Shown: positions 1 through 6,711, counted from the stretch's first letter. The stretch: 9,002 bases of DNA from Rhodospirillaceae bacterium (GCA_028817685.1 JAPPPC010000692.1:1-9002); one strand, 5' to 3'. Notes: generated from the sequence alone by a model not told the origin. Program-made: numbers and translations.

Positions 1-159
1 CTGCGCGTAAGCCTTCGGCATGACCGCCAGATTCGCCTGGACATAACCGGGCGCCATGCCGGCTGTGTGGCCTTTATGGCCGCCGTTGCGGATAAGCAGA
101 CGGGCTTCATGTGCCGGATTGTCGCCATGCAAAGTTTCGGTGGCGGCTAGCTGTGCCAT
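1..159 (-). CDS. Putative hydro-lyase, DUF1445/YcsI family (N-terminal part, runs off left edge)
   Basis: Only the first 53 codons lie in the window; the gene continues past the left edge. The visible protein starts MAQLAATETLHGDNPAHEAR and continues with an Arg-Leu-Leu-Ile-Arg stretch, then TAGMAPGYVQANLAVMP. The 'T-A-G-x-A-P-G-Y-x-Q-A-N-L-x-x-x-P' signature near the N-terminus is what I recognise from the DUF1445 (YcsI-like, 'putative hydro-lyase', D-glutamate cyclase-related) family, about 260-270 residues long. The substrate of most members is not established, so I do not assign a reaction. The start is well supported: GAGGAGG at 165-171 lies 5 nt upstream of the ATG at 159-157. It is transcribed divergently from the NIPSNAP-like gene. 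No signal peptide is visible, so a cytoplasmic location is expected. Confidence 0.75.
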   Translation of the reverse strand, partial: MAQLAATETLHGDNPAHEARLLIRNGGHKGHTAGMAPGYVQANLAVMPKAYAQ

Positions 160-191
160 ATCGGCCTCCTCTTGGACTCGTCATTGCATGG

Positions 192-219
192 ATAATGTCA
201 CGGTGGCGCCTTGGGTCAA
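192..219 (-). promoter_or_regulatory. Candidate sigma70-type promoter for the DUF1445 gene
   Basis: On the minus strand, TTGACC (219-214, five of six matches to TTGACA) is followed after a 16-bp spacer by CATTAT (197-192, four of six matches to TATAAT). This would place the transcript start around 185, about 25 nt before the ATG at 159. It is a pattern match only, in a GC-rich genome where such boxes are often weak. No comparable pair was seen for the divergent gene at 310. Confidence 0.35.
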
Positions 220-309
220 GCGGCGCGGCGATGACACTTCGGTTGCGGTCGAAGCAGGGCGCTGCATGTGACCGGTATTTTCCTCGAAACAGCGAGGGAG
301 ACCGACACC

Positions 310-618
310 ATGACCATTACCGTGTTCATTCGATACCGCATAGACCCTTTCAAGCGCGACCTGTTCGAGGAATATGCGCGCCGCTGGCACAGCATTATCC
401 CTGCCAATGGCGGTGAACTGCTCGGGTACTGGATGCCGCACGAAGGCACCAACGACATCGCCTACGCGCTGATATCGTTCGATAGTCTGGCATCCTACGA
501 GGCGTATAGGGCGCGGTTGAAAGCGGACGATGCGGGCGCGGCGAACTTCGCCCTTGCGGACCGCGAACAGTTCATTCAGTCCGAGCAGCGGACCTTCCTG
601 CGTAAGGTCGAAGCCTGA
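310..618 (+). CDS. NIPSNAP-like small protein (dimeric alpha/beta barrel fold)
   Basis: A 102-residue cytoplasmic protein beginning MTITVFIRYRIDPFKRDLFE. The 'V-F-I-R-Y-R-I-D-P' opening strand, the 'F-E-E-Y-A-R-R-W' helix, 'G-G-E-L-L-G-Y-W-M-P-H-E-G' and the later 'F-D-S-L-A-S-Y-E-A-Y-R-A-R-L' segment match the NIPSNAP family, small proteins related to the dimeric alpha/beta barrel (ABM-like) fold. These are often annotated without a known reaction, and I assign none. The ATG at 310 is preferred over an in-frame upstream start at 268 because GAGGGAG (294-300) lies 9 nt before it and homologues start near this point. The gene is divergent from the DUF1445 gene. Its stop codon sits three bases from the stop codon of the convergent nitrile hydratase accessory gene, so there is no room for a terminator between them. 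Confidence 0.75.
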   Translation: MTITVFIRYRIDPFKRDLFEEYARRWHSIIPANGGELLGYWMPHEGTNDIAYALISFDSLASYEAYRARLKADDAGAANFALADREQFIQSEQRTFLRKVEA

Positions 619-621
619 CCG

Positions 622-981
622 TCAGTCGTCGGGACCCAGTTCGATCGGCTCGCCATGCGGCGTCGCATGCGCGGCACGGTCCCAAGCGTCCTTTCGGCGG
701 CTCAGCTCCTCCGCGCTCAACAGTCCCTTGCGTGCGACGATCTTCTCCAGCGCCTTCAGCCAATGTTGGTAGTAGGTGTCGCCAAGATCGGGATCGCCGG
801 CCTGCTGCGCCGCCTCGATCTCCTCCGCCAGGCACGCCGCCCATTCCGGCCAGGTGAAGTGCCCGCCGTCATAAAGGCGCAATGTCATGGCGAAGGCCTG
901 CGCTTCCCAAGGCTCTTTAAAGACCGGCCCTTCCTCGTCGCGCGGGAGCGACGGCAGTTCCTCGCGTGACGGGACGCTCAT
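622..981 (-). CDS. Nitrile hydratase accessory (activator) protein
   Basis: A 119-residue protein, third gene of the nitrile hydratase operon. Family knowledge: in cobalt-type nitrile hydratases a small protein of this kind helps metal insertion into the alpha subunit by forming an alpha-activator complex that exchanges with the alpha-beta heterodimer. Visible features are 'G-P-V-F-K-E-P-W-E-A-Q-A-F-A-M' (about residues 18-32), 'H-F-T-W-P-E-W-A' (41-48), 'G-D-P-D-L-G-D-T-Y-Y-x-H-W-L-K-A-L-E' (62-79) and a C-terminal 'T-P-H-G-E-P-I-E-L'. The first and third segments also resemble the N-terminal half of the beta subunit next door, as expected from their shared ancestry. The start at 981 is chosen because it overlaps the beta stop codon as ATGA, typical of translational coupling. 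An upstream in-frame start at 1050 would lie deep inside the beta gene. It is probably cytoplasmic. Confidence 0.88.
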   Translation of the reverse strand: MSVPSREELPSLPRDEEGPVFKEPWEAQAFAMTLRLYDGGHFTWPEWAACLAEEIEAAQQAGDPDLGDTYYQHWLKALEKIVARKGLLSAEELSRRKDAWDRAAHATPHGEPIELGPDD

Positions 982-1631
982 GCCGGGTCCATGTAGTCGT
1001 CCCACAGGTCGAGATAGAGCTTGTCCTGGGACGGCGCGTCCGGACCCCATAGCTCCTGTGCGGTGAACATCACGCTGTAGACATGCTGAGGCTTCGTGCC
1101 TTGGAACTGTGCGTGCGTGTCCGGAAAGATGAACACGCCATGGTCGCGGTCGATGACGCCCCGTTTGCTGCGCACGTAGCGCGGAATCCGCGTGTGCGTC
1201 TTGGGATGGATATTGCGGACGGTGATGGCATCGCCGGGTTTGAATTTGGGAGCGATATCTTCATCGACCCGGAAAGACCGGCTCTTCCGCTGCTTTTCGA
1301 AGATTTCCTCCGCATTCGGCGGTGTTTCGCGATTGCCGCCGGACGCTTTCCCATTGGCCAACTCTTCGCTGGTAATCATGCCATGTTCCACCAGCAGATT
1401 CTCGTTGCGATACAGCCAGCGCTCGTAATAGCTCGATTGTAGATAGAGCGCCGGGTCGAGCATCTCGATGCCATATCGGCCAGCATCGATATTCCATTTT
1501 CCCCAGACCCCAACCGCTGTGTTCATGGCGTACACTCGGCCTTCCCAGGGCGCATGAAAGACCGGTTCGTCGCGCTCGATGGGGATCGGCCCGAATCCGT
1601 CCATCCCCCCCATATCATGGATACCGTCCAT
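978..1631 (-). CDS. nthB: Nitrile hydratase subunit beta
   Basis: A 217-residue protein, normal length for the family. With the alpha subunit it forms the enzyme that hydrates nitriles to amides in the cytoplasm. It opens MDGIHDMGGMDGFGPIPIER, the classical beta-subunit start ('M-D-G-I-H-D-x-G-G'), followed by 'P-V-F-H-A-P-W-E-G-R' (23-32) and 'Y-Y-E-R-W-L' (68-73); the arginine of this last motif (R71) corresponds to a residue known to hydrogen-bond the oxidised cysteine ligands of alpha. The C-terminal half is the SH3-like barrel: 'F-K-P-G-D' (130-134), 'T-R-I-P-R-Y-V-R-S-K-R-G' (147-158) and 'H-V-Y-S-V-M-F' (183-189). The serine in 'R-Y-V-R-S-K' stands where I would expect glycine in many relatives, a small oddity. 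The ATG overlaps the alpha stop codon by one base (TGATG), and the end overlaps the accessory gene by four. Confidence 0.95.
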   Translation of the reverse strand: MDGIHDMGGMDGFGPIPIERDEPVFHAPWEGRVYAMNTAVGVWGKWNIDAGRYGIEMLDPALYLQSSYYERWLYRNENLLVEHGMITSEELANGKASGGNRETPPNAEEIFEKQRKSRSFRVDEDIAPKFKPGDAITVRNIHPKTHTRIPRYVRSKRGVIDRDHGVFIFPDTHAQFQGTKPQHVYSVMFTAQELWGPDAPSQDKLYLDLWDDYMDPA

Positions 1632-2242
1632 CAGGCGCCTCCCGCCGGCGAGGCGACGGTCTCGGTGCCGATCATGGAATTCCGCGTGACGATATCGGCA
1701 AGTTCTTCTTCCGACATGTTGTCCGTGCCCGCCGGTCGCGCCGGCAGGACCAGATAGCGCAGCTCCGCTGTGCTGTCCCAGACGCGGACTTCGACATCGT
1801 CATCCAGCTCCAGGCCGAATTCCTGCAGCACTTCGCGGGGTTCTTTCACCAGGCGCGCGCGATAGGGGAAGGATTTGTACCAGGCCGGCGGCAAGCCCAG
1901 GACCGGCCAGGGGTAGCAGGAACACAAGGTACAGACTGTGACGTTGTGCACCTTGTCCGTGTTCTCAAGGACCACCATGTCGGCACCTTGGCTGCCAAGA
2001 TAACCCAGCGAGCCGATCGCCGCGGTGCCATCCTCCAGCAGGAATTTCTTGAACTCCGGATCGACCCAGGCGCGCGCGACCACCTTGGCGCCGTTGCGCG
2101 GGCCGACTTTGTTTTCGTATCGGTCGACAATTGCATCAAGGGCGGCCGGATCGACCAACCCTTTGTCCGTCAGCAGCGATTCCAGGGCGCGTACGCGCAG
2201 TTCAGTGTCCGAAAGGTGTGAGTGATCGTGACCGTCGCTCAT
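1631..2242 (-). CDS. nthA: Nitrile hydratase subunit alpha, cobalt type
   Basis: A 203-residue catalytic subunit of nitrile hydratase (R-CN + H2O to R-CONH2). The metal site is plain: 'V-C-T-L-C-S-C-Y-P-W-P-V-L-G-L-P-P' with ligands C104, C107, S108 and C109 when numbered from the chosen start. Threonine after the first cysteine and tyrosine after the last are the pattern of non-corrin cobalt enzymes; iron enzymes carry serine and threonine there. In the family, two of these cysteines become sulfinic/sulfenic acids. A His-rich N-terminus (MSDGHDHSH) precedes 'R-V-R-A-L-E-S-L-L-x-D-K-G-L-V-D'. I prefer the ATG at 2242 (GGATGG 5 nt upstream, homologue-like start) over the ATG at 2251, which has no spaced Shine-Dalgarno. 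Gene order alpha-beta-accessory matches the Pseudomonas putida type. No amidase for the amide product is in the window, and I found no convincing promoter in the 107-bp gap to recO. Confidence 0.95.
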   Translation of the reverse strand: MSDGHDHSHLSDTELRVRALESLLTDKGLVDPAALDAIVDRYENKVGPRNGAKVVARAWVDPEFKKFLLEDGTAAIGSLGYLGSQGADMVVLENTDKVHNVTVCTLCSCYPWPVLGLPPAWYKSFPYRARLVKEPREVLQEFGLELDDDVEVRVWDSTAELRYLVLPARPAGTDNMSEEELADIVTRNSMIGTETVASPAGGA

Positions 2243-2349
2243 GATAGCCATCCGCTTGTTTCATATCGTTGGCCGGATATTACGAAATCACCGCCGCCGA
2301 TGACACGCGTTTGTTAACCGCGGGGTATCGGGTGGGGTAATGTCGGGGC

Positions 2350-3096
2350 ATGGAATGGACGGATCACGGTATCGTGCTGTCGGCGCGGCGGCACGGCGAA
2401 TCATCGGTCGTTCTGTCGGTGCTGACCGAAGCGCATGGCCAACATGCAGGCCTTGTCCGCGGCGGGCAGTCGCGCCGGCGGCGCGGCGTGATGGAACCGG
2501 GCAATCTGGTGGCCGTGACATGGCGCGCGCGTCTCGAAGAGCATTTAGGGAACTACACCGTTGAGCTGGAGACCGGCTACGCGGCCCGGCTGCTTGATTA
2601 CGCGGACCGGCTGGCCGCGCTGACGTCACTCTGTGCGACGCTGGACAATTGCCTTGCCGAGCGGGAGGCTCATCCGCAGCTGTTCTCCGACACCTTGCAC
2701 CTGATCCACGACCTCGACAAAGACGCTTTCGCGTCGCGATATGTCCTCTGGGAGTTCGGGCTTCTGGGGGAGCTTGGCTTTGGTCTCGACCTGTCTTCCT
2801 GCGCCGCGACCGGTGTCGTCGATGATTTGATTTACGTCTCGCCGCGCAGTGCCCAGGCGGTGTCGCGCGACGCCGGCGCGCCCTACCGCGACAAGCTATT
2901 GAAGCTCCCAGCTTTCCTGAAAGAGGAAGCAGAACCCGGCTTCGGCGACATTCTCGATGGGTTACGACTGACCGGCTATTTTCTCGATCGCCATGTCTTC
3001 CAGCCGCAGGAACGGCGGTTGCCAGACGCGCGCGAGCGTTTTGTGAGTTTGCTGCAGCGCAAAGCTCAAAAGAATCTTCCCGATACGCGGCCCTGA
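2350..3096 (+). CDS. recO: DNA repair protein RecO
   Basis: A 248-residue protein, usual length for RecO, which acts with RecR to load RecA on SSB-coated single-stranded DNA in gap repair and also anneals complementary strands. The N-terminal OB-fold region (about 1-80) starts MEWTDHGIVLSARRHGESSV and contains 'G-L-V-R-G-G-Q-S-R-R-R-R-G' and 'P-G-N-L-V', both typical. The helical part carries 'F-S-D-T-L-H-L-I-H-D-L' and 'R-Y-V-L-W-E-F-G-L-L-G-E-L-G-F-G-L-D-L'. It is followed by the alphaproteobacterial form of the C-terminal region, 'C-A-A-T-G-x-x-D-D-L-I-Y-V-S-P-R-S', which lacks the four-cysteine zinc site found in some RecO proteins. The start is the first ATG, 14 codons before the conserved arginines. 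It is divergent from nitrile hydratase and 60 bp upstream of parC, an arrangement I regard as common in this class. Confidence 0.95.
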   Translation: MEWTDHGIVLSARRHGESSVVLSVLTEAHGQHAGLVRGGQSRRRRGVMEPGNLVAVTWRARLEEHLGNYTVELETGYAARLLDYADRLAALTSLCATLDNCLAEREAHPQLFSDTLHLIHDLDKDAFASRYVLWEFGLLGELGFGLDLSSCAATGVVDDLIYVSPRSAQAVSRDAGAPYRDKLLKLPAFLKEEAEPGFGDILDGLRLTGYFLDRHVFQPQERRLPDARERFVSLLQRKAQKNLPDTRP

Positions 3097-3156
3097 CACT
3101 ATATTTGGGGTGGTTTGAGACTCCCAATACCCTTGATGTTGTAAAAACGGTTCGAT

Positions 3157-5379
3157 ATGTCCCAGCATCTCGAAGTCGGTGATATCCGGCCTACTCCCTT
3201 TGCCGATGCGCTCGGCGAGCGTTATCTGTCCTATGCGCTGTCGACCATCATGTCGCGGTCGCTGCCGGATGTGCGCGATGGCTTGAAGCCCGTTCACCGG
3301 CGCATGCTTTACGCGATGCGCGAATTGCGCCTCGATCCGTCATCCGGCTTCAAGAAATGCGCGCGTATCGTCGGCGACGTTATGGGTAAGTATCACCCGC
3401 ATGGCGATGCGGCGATCTACGATGCGATGGTCCGTTTGGCGCAGGGCTTTGCAGTGCGCTATCCGCTGGTCGACGGGCAGGGCAATTTCGGCAATATCGA
3501 CGGCGATAACCCGGCGGCCATGCGCTACACCGAGGCCCGCCTCACGGAAGTGGCGAAGGCGCTGCTCGAAGGCATCGATGAGGATGCGGTCGATTTTCGG
3601 GAAACCTATGACGGCGAAGGCGACGAGCCGGTCGTCCTGCCGGCGAACTTCCCCAACTTATTGGCCAATGGCGCTGCGGGAATCGCGGTTGGCATGGCGA
3701 CGAACATACCGCCGCACAATGTCGGCGAGATCTGTTCTGCCTTGCTGTATCTCATCAAACGGCCGAACGCGACAATCGGGAAGCTGGTCGACTTGATTCC
3801 GGGGCCGGACTTCCCGACGGGCGGTGTCCTGGTCGAGGCGAAGGACAGTATCCTGGAGGCCTACAGGACCGGCCGTGGCGGGTTCCGGCTTCGTGCGCAA
3901 TGGGAAACCGAAAAGGTGAAGGGCGGCGGTTACCGGATCGTCGTCACCGAAATTCCCTATCAGGTGCAAAAGTCGAAGCTGATCGAAAAGATCGCCGAAC
4001 TGATGCACGCGCGCAAATTGACGATGTTGAATGACATTCAGGACGAGTCGACGACGGAAGTCCGATTGGTCCTGGAGCCCAAGAGCCGCAATGTGGATCC
4101 GTCCGTGCTGATGGAGTCATTGTTCCGGCAGACCGATCTTGAGACGCGTATTTCGCTCAACATGAACGTTCTCGACGCTGATCAGGTGCCGCGCGTGATG
4201 AATTTGAAAGAGGTGCTGCAGGCATTTCTCGAGCACCGGCACGAGGTTCTGATCCGGCGTTCCAACTTCCGGCTCGGCAAGATCGAGCACCGGTTGGAAA
4301 TTCTCGACGGCTACCTGATCGCCTATCTCAACTTGGACGAGGTCATCCGTATCGTCCGCGAGGAGGACGACGCCAAGGGTGCCCTGATGAAACAGTTCAA
4401 ACTGACAGAGCTGCAGGCCGATTCCGTGCTCAACATGCGGCTGCGCAATTTGCGCAAGCTCGAGGAGATGGAGATTCGCACCGAGCATAAGGATCTGACC
4501 AAGGAAAAGGCGGACCTGAAGAAACTGCTCGGCAATGAAAAGTTGCGCTGGGCGGCGATCGGCGAGGAGATTTCCGAAATCCGCGAGAAGTTCGGTGAAA
4601 AGACCGAACTGGGCAAGCGCCGGACCGAGATCGGCGAACCGCCGTCCGACGTCGTTATTCCCCTGGAGGCCATCATCGACCGCGAGCCGGTCACGGTGGT
4701 CTGTTCCAAGAAGGGCTGGATCAGGGCGGCTCGGGGGCATCTCCAGGATTTCAGTGAGGTTCGATACAAGGAAGGCGATGGCGAACGTTTCGTCTTCCAT
4801 GCCGAGACCACCGACAAGCTGTTGGTATTCGGCACGAACGGGCGTTTCTACGCGATCGGGGTCGACAAGTTGCCGGGTGGCCGCGGGTTCGGTGAGCCTT
4901 TACGCCTCATGTTCGACATGCCGAGCGACCACGACATTGCGGCGCTGCAAATCTTCAAACCCGAACGTAAACTGTTGGTCGCGTCGAGCGATGGGCGAGG
5001 CTTTGTAGTTGCCGAGAAAGAGGTGTTCGCGCAAACGAGGGCCGGCAAACAGGTGTTGAACGTGTCTGGCAGCAATGAGGCAAAAGTCTGCGTGCCGGCC
5101 GAGGGCGATACCGTCGCCGTTATCGGAGAAAACCGGAAACTGATAATTTTCGATGCCGGAGAGCTGCCGGAAATGACCCGCGGCCGTGGCGTCATTCTAC
5201 AACGCTATAAGGATGGCGGTCTTTCCGATGCGGTCGTGTTCAACAAGGCTGACGGGTTGCAATGGAAATCCGGCGAACGGACGCGGACGGAAACCCAACT
5301 GCGTGACTGGATCGGTAAACGGGCACAGGCCGGCAGGCTGCCTCCGAAAGGCTTCCCGCGGAACAACCGGTTCTCTTAA
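3157..5379 (+). CDS. parC: DNA topoisomerase IV subunit A
   Basis: A 740-residue ParC, the DNA-cleaving subunit of topoisomerase IV that, with ParE, unlinks replicated chromosomes. The catalytic domain shows 'R-A/S-L-P-D-V-R-D-G-L-K-P-V-H-R-R' (about 35-49), the quinolone-resistance region 'G-K-Y-H-P-H-G-D-A-A-I-Y-D-A' (77-90) and the active-site tyrosine Y124 in 'A-M-R-Y-T-E-A-R-L'. The tower and coiled-coil parts follow ('M-R-L-R-N-L-R-K-L-E' near 430). From about residue 500 the beta-pinwheel C-terminal domain begins, with 'K-K-G-W-I-R', 'G-R-G-F-V-V' and 'T-R-G-R-G-V-I-L'. No GyrA-box (QRRGGKG) is seen, supporting ParC over GyrA. Residue 85 is alanine where E. coli ParC has S80, and residue 89 is Asp where it has E84. 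There is no clear Shine-Dalgarno before the ATG. The TAA stop overlaps the bpt stop on the other strand. Confidence 0.95.
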   Translation: MSQHLEVGDIRPTPFADALGERYLSYALSTIMSRSLPDVRDGLKPVHRRMLYAMRELRLDPSSGFKKCARIVGDVMGKYHPHGDAAIYDAMVRLAQGFAVRYPLVDGQGNFGNIDGDNPAAMRYTEARLTEVAKALLEGIDEDAVDFRETYDGEGDEPVVLPANFPNLLANGAAGIAVGMATNIPPHNVGEICSALLYLIKRPNATIGKLVDLIPGPDFPTGGVLVEAKDSILEAYRTGRGGFRLRAQWETEKVKGGGYRIVVTEIPYQVQKSKLIEKIAELMHARKLTMLNDIQDESTTEVRLVLEPKSRNVDPSVLMESLFRQTDLETRISLNMNVLDADQVPRVMNLKEVLQAFLEHRHEVLIRRSNFRLGKIEHRLEILDGYLIAYLNLDEVIRIVREEDDAKGALMKQFKLTELQADSVLNMRLRNLRKLEEMEIRTEHKDLTKEKADLKKLLGNEKLRWAAIGEEISEIREKFGEKTELGKRRTEIGEPPSDVVIPLEAIIDREPVTVVCSKKGWIRAARGHLQDFSEVRYKEGDGERFVFHAETTDKLLVFGTNGRFYAIGVDKLPGGRGFGEPLRLMFDMPSDHDIAALQIFKPERKLLVASSDGRGFVVAEKEVFAQTRAGKQVLNVSGSNEAKVCVPAEGDTVAVIGENRKLIIFDAGELPEMTRGRGVILQRYKDGGLSDAVVFNKADGLQWKSGERTRTETQLRDWIGKRAQAGRLPPKGFPRNNRFS

Positions 5380-6131
5380 ACGGGGCCGCTATCGGCCGGC
5401 AAGATCGCTGCCTCCGGCAGGGGGCACCAGCCGTTCGGGCCGAATCCCTCGATCGGGCGAAAACGAATTTTGTAGTGCATCTTCGGACTATCCGCGACCC
5501 AGAAGCCGAGATAGACGTATGGCAGATTCTCGGCACAGGCCCGCTCGATGAGTGACAGTACGACGTAACTGCCCAGGCTGCGGTCAACCAGGGTTGGGTC
5601 GAAAAAGCTGTAAACGGCGGAGAACCCGTCGGCGACGCGGTCTGTCAGGCAGGCCGCGACGAGCGTTCCCTCCGGGTTTCTGTATTCCAGGATGCTGGTT
5701 TCGACGGGGCTGGAGACGACCATTTCGAAATAGTCGTTGCGATCCATACGCGCCATGTCGCCGCCATCGTGCCGCGACTGCATGTAGCGCGAGAACAGCT
5801 CGAACTGTTCGTTGCTGACGAAGGTCCCTTTGTCGTCAACCGTCAGATCCGCGTTCTTGTTCAGGACGCGGCGCCAGTTGCGGCTGGGCTTGAATTCCGG
5901 CGCGACGACGCGGACCGGAATGCATGCTGCGCAGCCGCGGCAGGCAGGCCTGTAGGCGATGTGGTGGCTACGCCGGAAACCGCCCTGGGAGAGGATTTCG
6001 TAACGGGATTGCGCACCCAGGCCGGACAGGTCCGTGAATAGCTGCTGTTCCACTTTGCCGCGCAGATAGGGGCAGGGCATCGGCCCCGAGCGGAAAAAGG
6101 TGAACAGGCTGGGTTTGCGCTGGCTGGTCAT
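5376..6131 (-). CDS. bpt: Aspartate/glutamate leucyltransferase (Bpt-type arginyltransferase family)
   Basis: A 251-residue cytoplasmic enzyme of the N-end rule pathway. Bpt transfers leucine from Leu-tRNA to N-terminal Asp or Glu of target proteins, marking them for ClpS/ClpAP; this is family knowledge. Signature parts are 'P-C-P-Y-L-R-G' (19-25, usually CPYLPG), 'Q-G-G-F-R-R-S-H-H-I-A-Y-R-P-A-C-R-G-C' followed by two alanines and C70 (C64, C67 and C70 form the cysteine cluster), 'P-V-R-V', 'Y-S-F-F-D-P' and near the C-terminus 'Y-V-Y-L-G-F-W-V' and 'M-x-Y-K-I-R-F-R-P'. Length is normal. The start at 6131 agrees with family N-termini but has no Shine-Dalgarno, and its AUG lies inside a 9-bp inverted repeat. 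It follows the RDD gene by 33 bp and is convergent with parC, with overlapping stop codons. The bacterial arginyl/leucyl distinction rests on size and motifs; substrate use is not proven. Confidence 0.93.
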   Translation of the reverse strand: MTSQRKPSLFTFFRSGPMPCPYLRGKVEQQLFTDLSGLGAQSRYEILSQGGFRRSHHIAYRPACRGCAACIPVRVVAPEFKPSRNWRRVLNKNADLTVDDKGTFVSNEQFELFSRYMQSRHDGGDMARMDRNDYFEMVVSSPVETSILEYRNPEGTLVAACLTDRVADGFSAVYSFFDPTLVDRSLGSYVVLSLIERACAENLPYVYLGFWVADSPKMHYKIRFRPIEGFGPNGWCPLPEAAILPADSGPV

Positions 6132-6157
6132 CGGGCAAAATGTTACGCGCCCGATGA
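6128..6157 (-). repeat. Perfect 9-bp inverted repeat enclosing the bpt start codon
   Basis: TCATCGGGC (6128-6136) and GCCCGATGA (6149-6157) are exact reverse complements separated by 12 nt. Read on the minus strand, the 3' arm contains the bpt AUG (6131-6129), so the mRNA could fold into a hairpin hiding the start codon. The RDD stop codon (6167-6165) ends only 7 nt before the 5' arm, so a terminating ribosome would sit on that arm. There is no U-run after the stem, so it is not a typical intrinsic terminator. The repeat is seen directly; a regulatory role is inference. Confidence 0.7.
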
Positions 6158-6164
6158 AACCGGG

Positions 6165-6665
6165 TCAAAGGTCGGGATCGGTCAATATGACGGCGGTTCC
6201 CGAAAGGATGTCGTGGACGCAGCGGCTGCGGTCGTTGAACAGAGCGATCAGCAGGATGAAAGGGGTCAAGAACGTGACGCTCAGATAGAACAGCGCGGTC
6301 ATGACGAAGGCCTGCAGGAGCGACGGCCGTGCGCCGTCCGTTGCCCGGACCTCGATGCCCATGACCTGCATGCCGCAGGTGGCGGACCGGCGGCCCGCGA
6401 TCATCCAGGAGTGATAGGCGATAGGGATGAGCGGCGTCAGGGCCCATAAAGAGGAAAGGATCCCAATCGAAAATACGATCAGGACGCCAAGTGCGGTAAA
6501 GACGAGACCAAGTATCGCGAAGTCGATGCAGAATGCGCAGACGCGCCGCCAGGTAACGCCGTCGAACAGGGCGTCCGCATCAAGTTCTCTGCTTTCCCGG
6601 GGCCAGTCCAGGCTGGCGTCCGATGCCTCCGGCAGGCTTTCCCCCCGCAATTTCGGCTCCTTCAT
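6165..6665 (-). CDS. RDD-family membrane protein
   Basis: A 166-residue integral membrane protein of unknown function. The RDD domain is recognisable: 'W-R-R-V-C-A-F-C-I-D-F-A-I-L' (39-52, with R41 and D48), 'G-R-R-S-A-T-C-G-M-Q-V-M-G-I-E-V' (91-106) and 'N-D-R-S-R-C-V-H-D-I-L-S-G-T-A-V' (144-159). Hydrophobic stretches at about 44-66, 68-86 and 117-143 suggest three or four membrane segments, after a charged, soluble N-terminus of about 35 residues. The start is ATG at 6665, with AGGA 8 nt upstream; GTG at 6668 is equally in frame. An out-of-frame ATG-TGA start-stop overlaps this site (6670-6665). It is 56 bp downstream of the motB-like gene and 33 bp upstream of bpt, probably in the same transcript. 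No known link to motility or the N-end rule pathway. Confidence 0.85.
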   Translation of the reverse strand: MKEPKLRGESLPEASDASLDWPRESRELDADALFDGVTWRRVCAFCIDFAILGLVFTALGVLIVFSIGILSSLWALTPLIPIAYHSWMIAGRRSATCGMQVMGIEVRATDGARPSLLQAFVMTALFYLSVTFLTPFILLIALFNDRSRCVHDILSGTAVILTDPDL

Positions 6666-6711
6666 CACATTGGTCCTGCCTTTTTACATTGGGGCGATGC
6701 GTGCTTCGCGC

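Noticed and set aside
2243..2349. Sigma70 promoter for the nitrile hydratase operon (TAATAT at 2282-2277)
   Set aside because: The -10-like box has no acceptable -35 at 16-18 bp spacing, and other pairings were no better. Left unassigned.
2288..3127. Long open frame (279 codons) antisense to recO
   Set aside because: It is extremely Arg/Pro/Ala-rich with no recognisable motif and covers the whole of recO, which has clear family features. It is a shadow of GC-rich codon usage.
3097..3156. Promoter for parC (TTGAGA at 3115-3120 with TTGTAA 18 bp downstream)
   Set aside because: Both boxes match poorly; read-through from recO is an equally good explanation.
4117..4800. Open frame of 227 codons antisense to parC
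   Set aside because: It mirrors the ParC coding frame with Leu/Asp-rich composition and has no Shine-Dalgarno or domain signal; ParC is unmistakable on the other strand.
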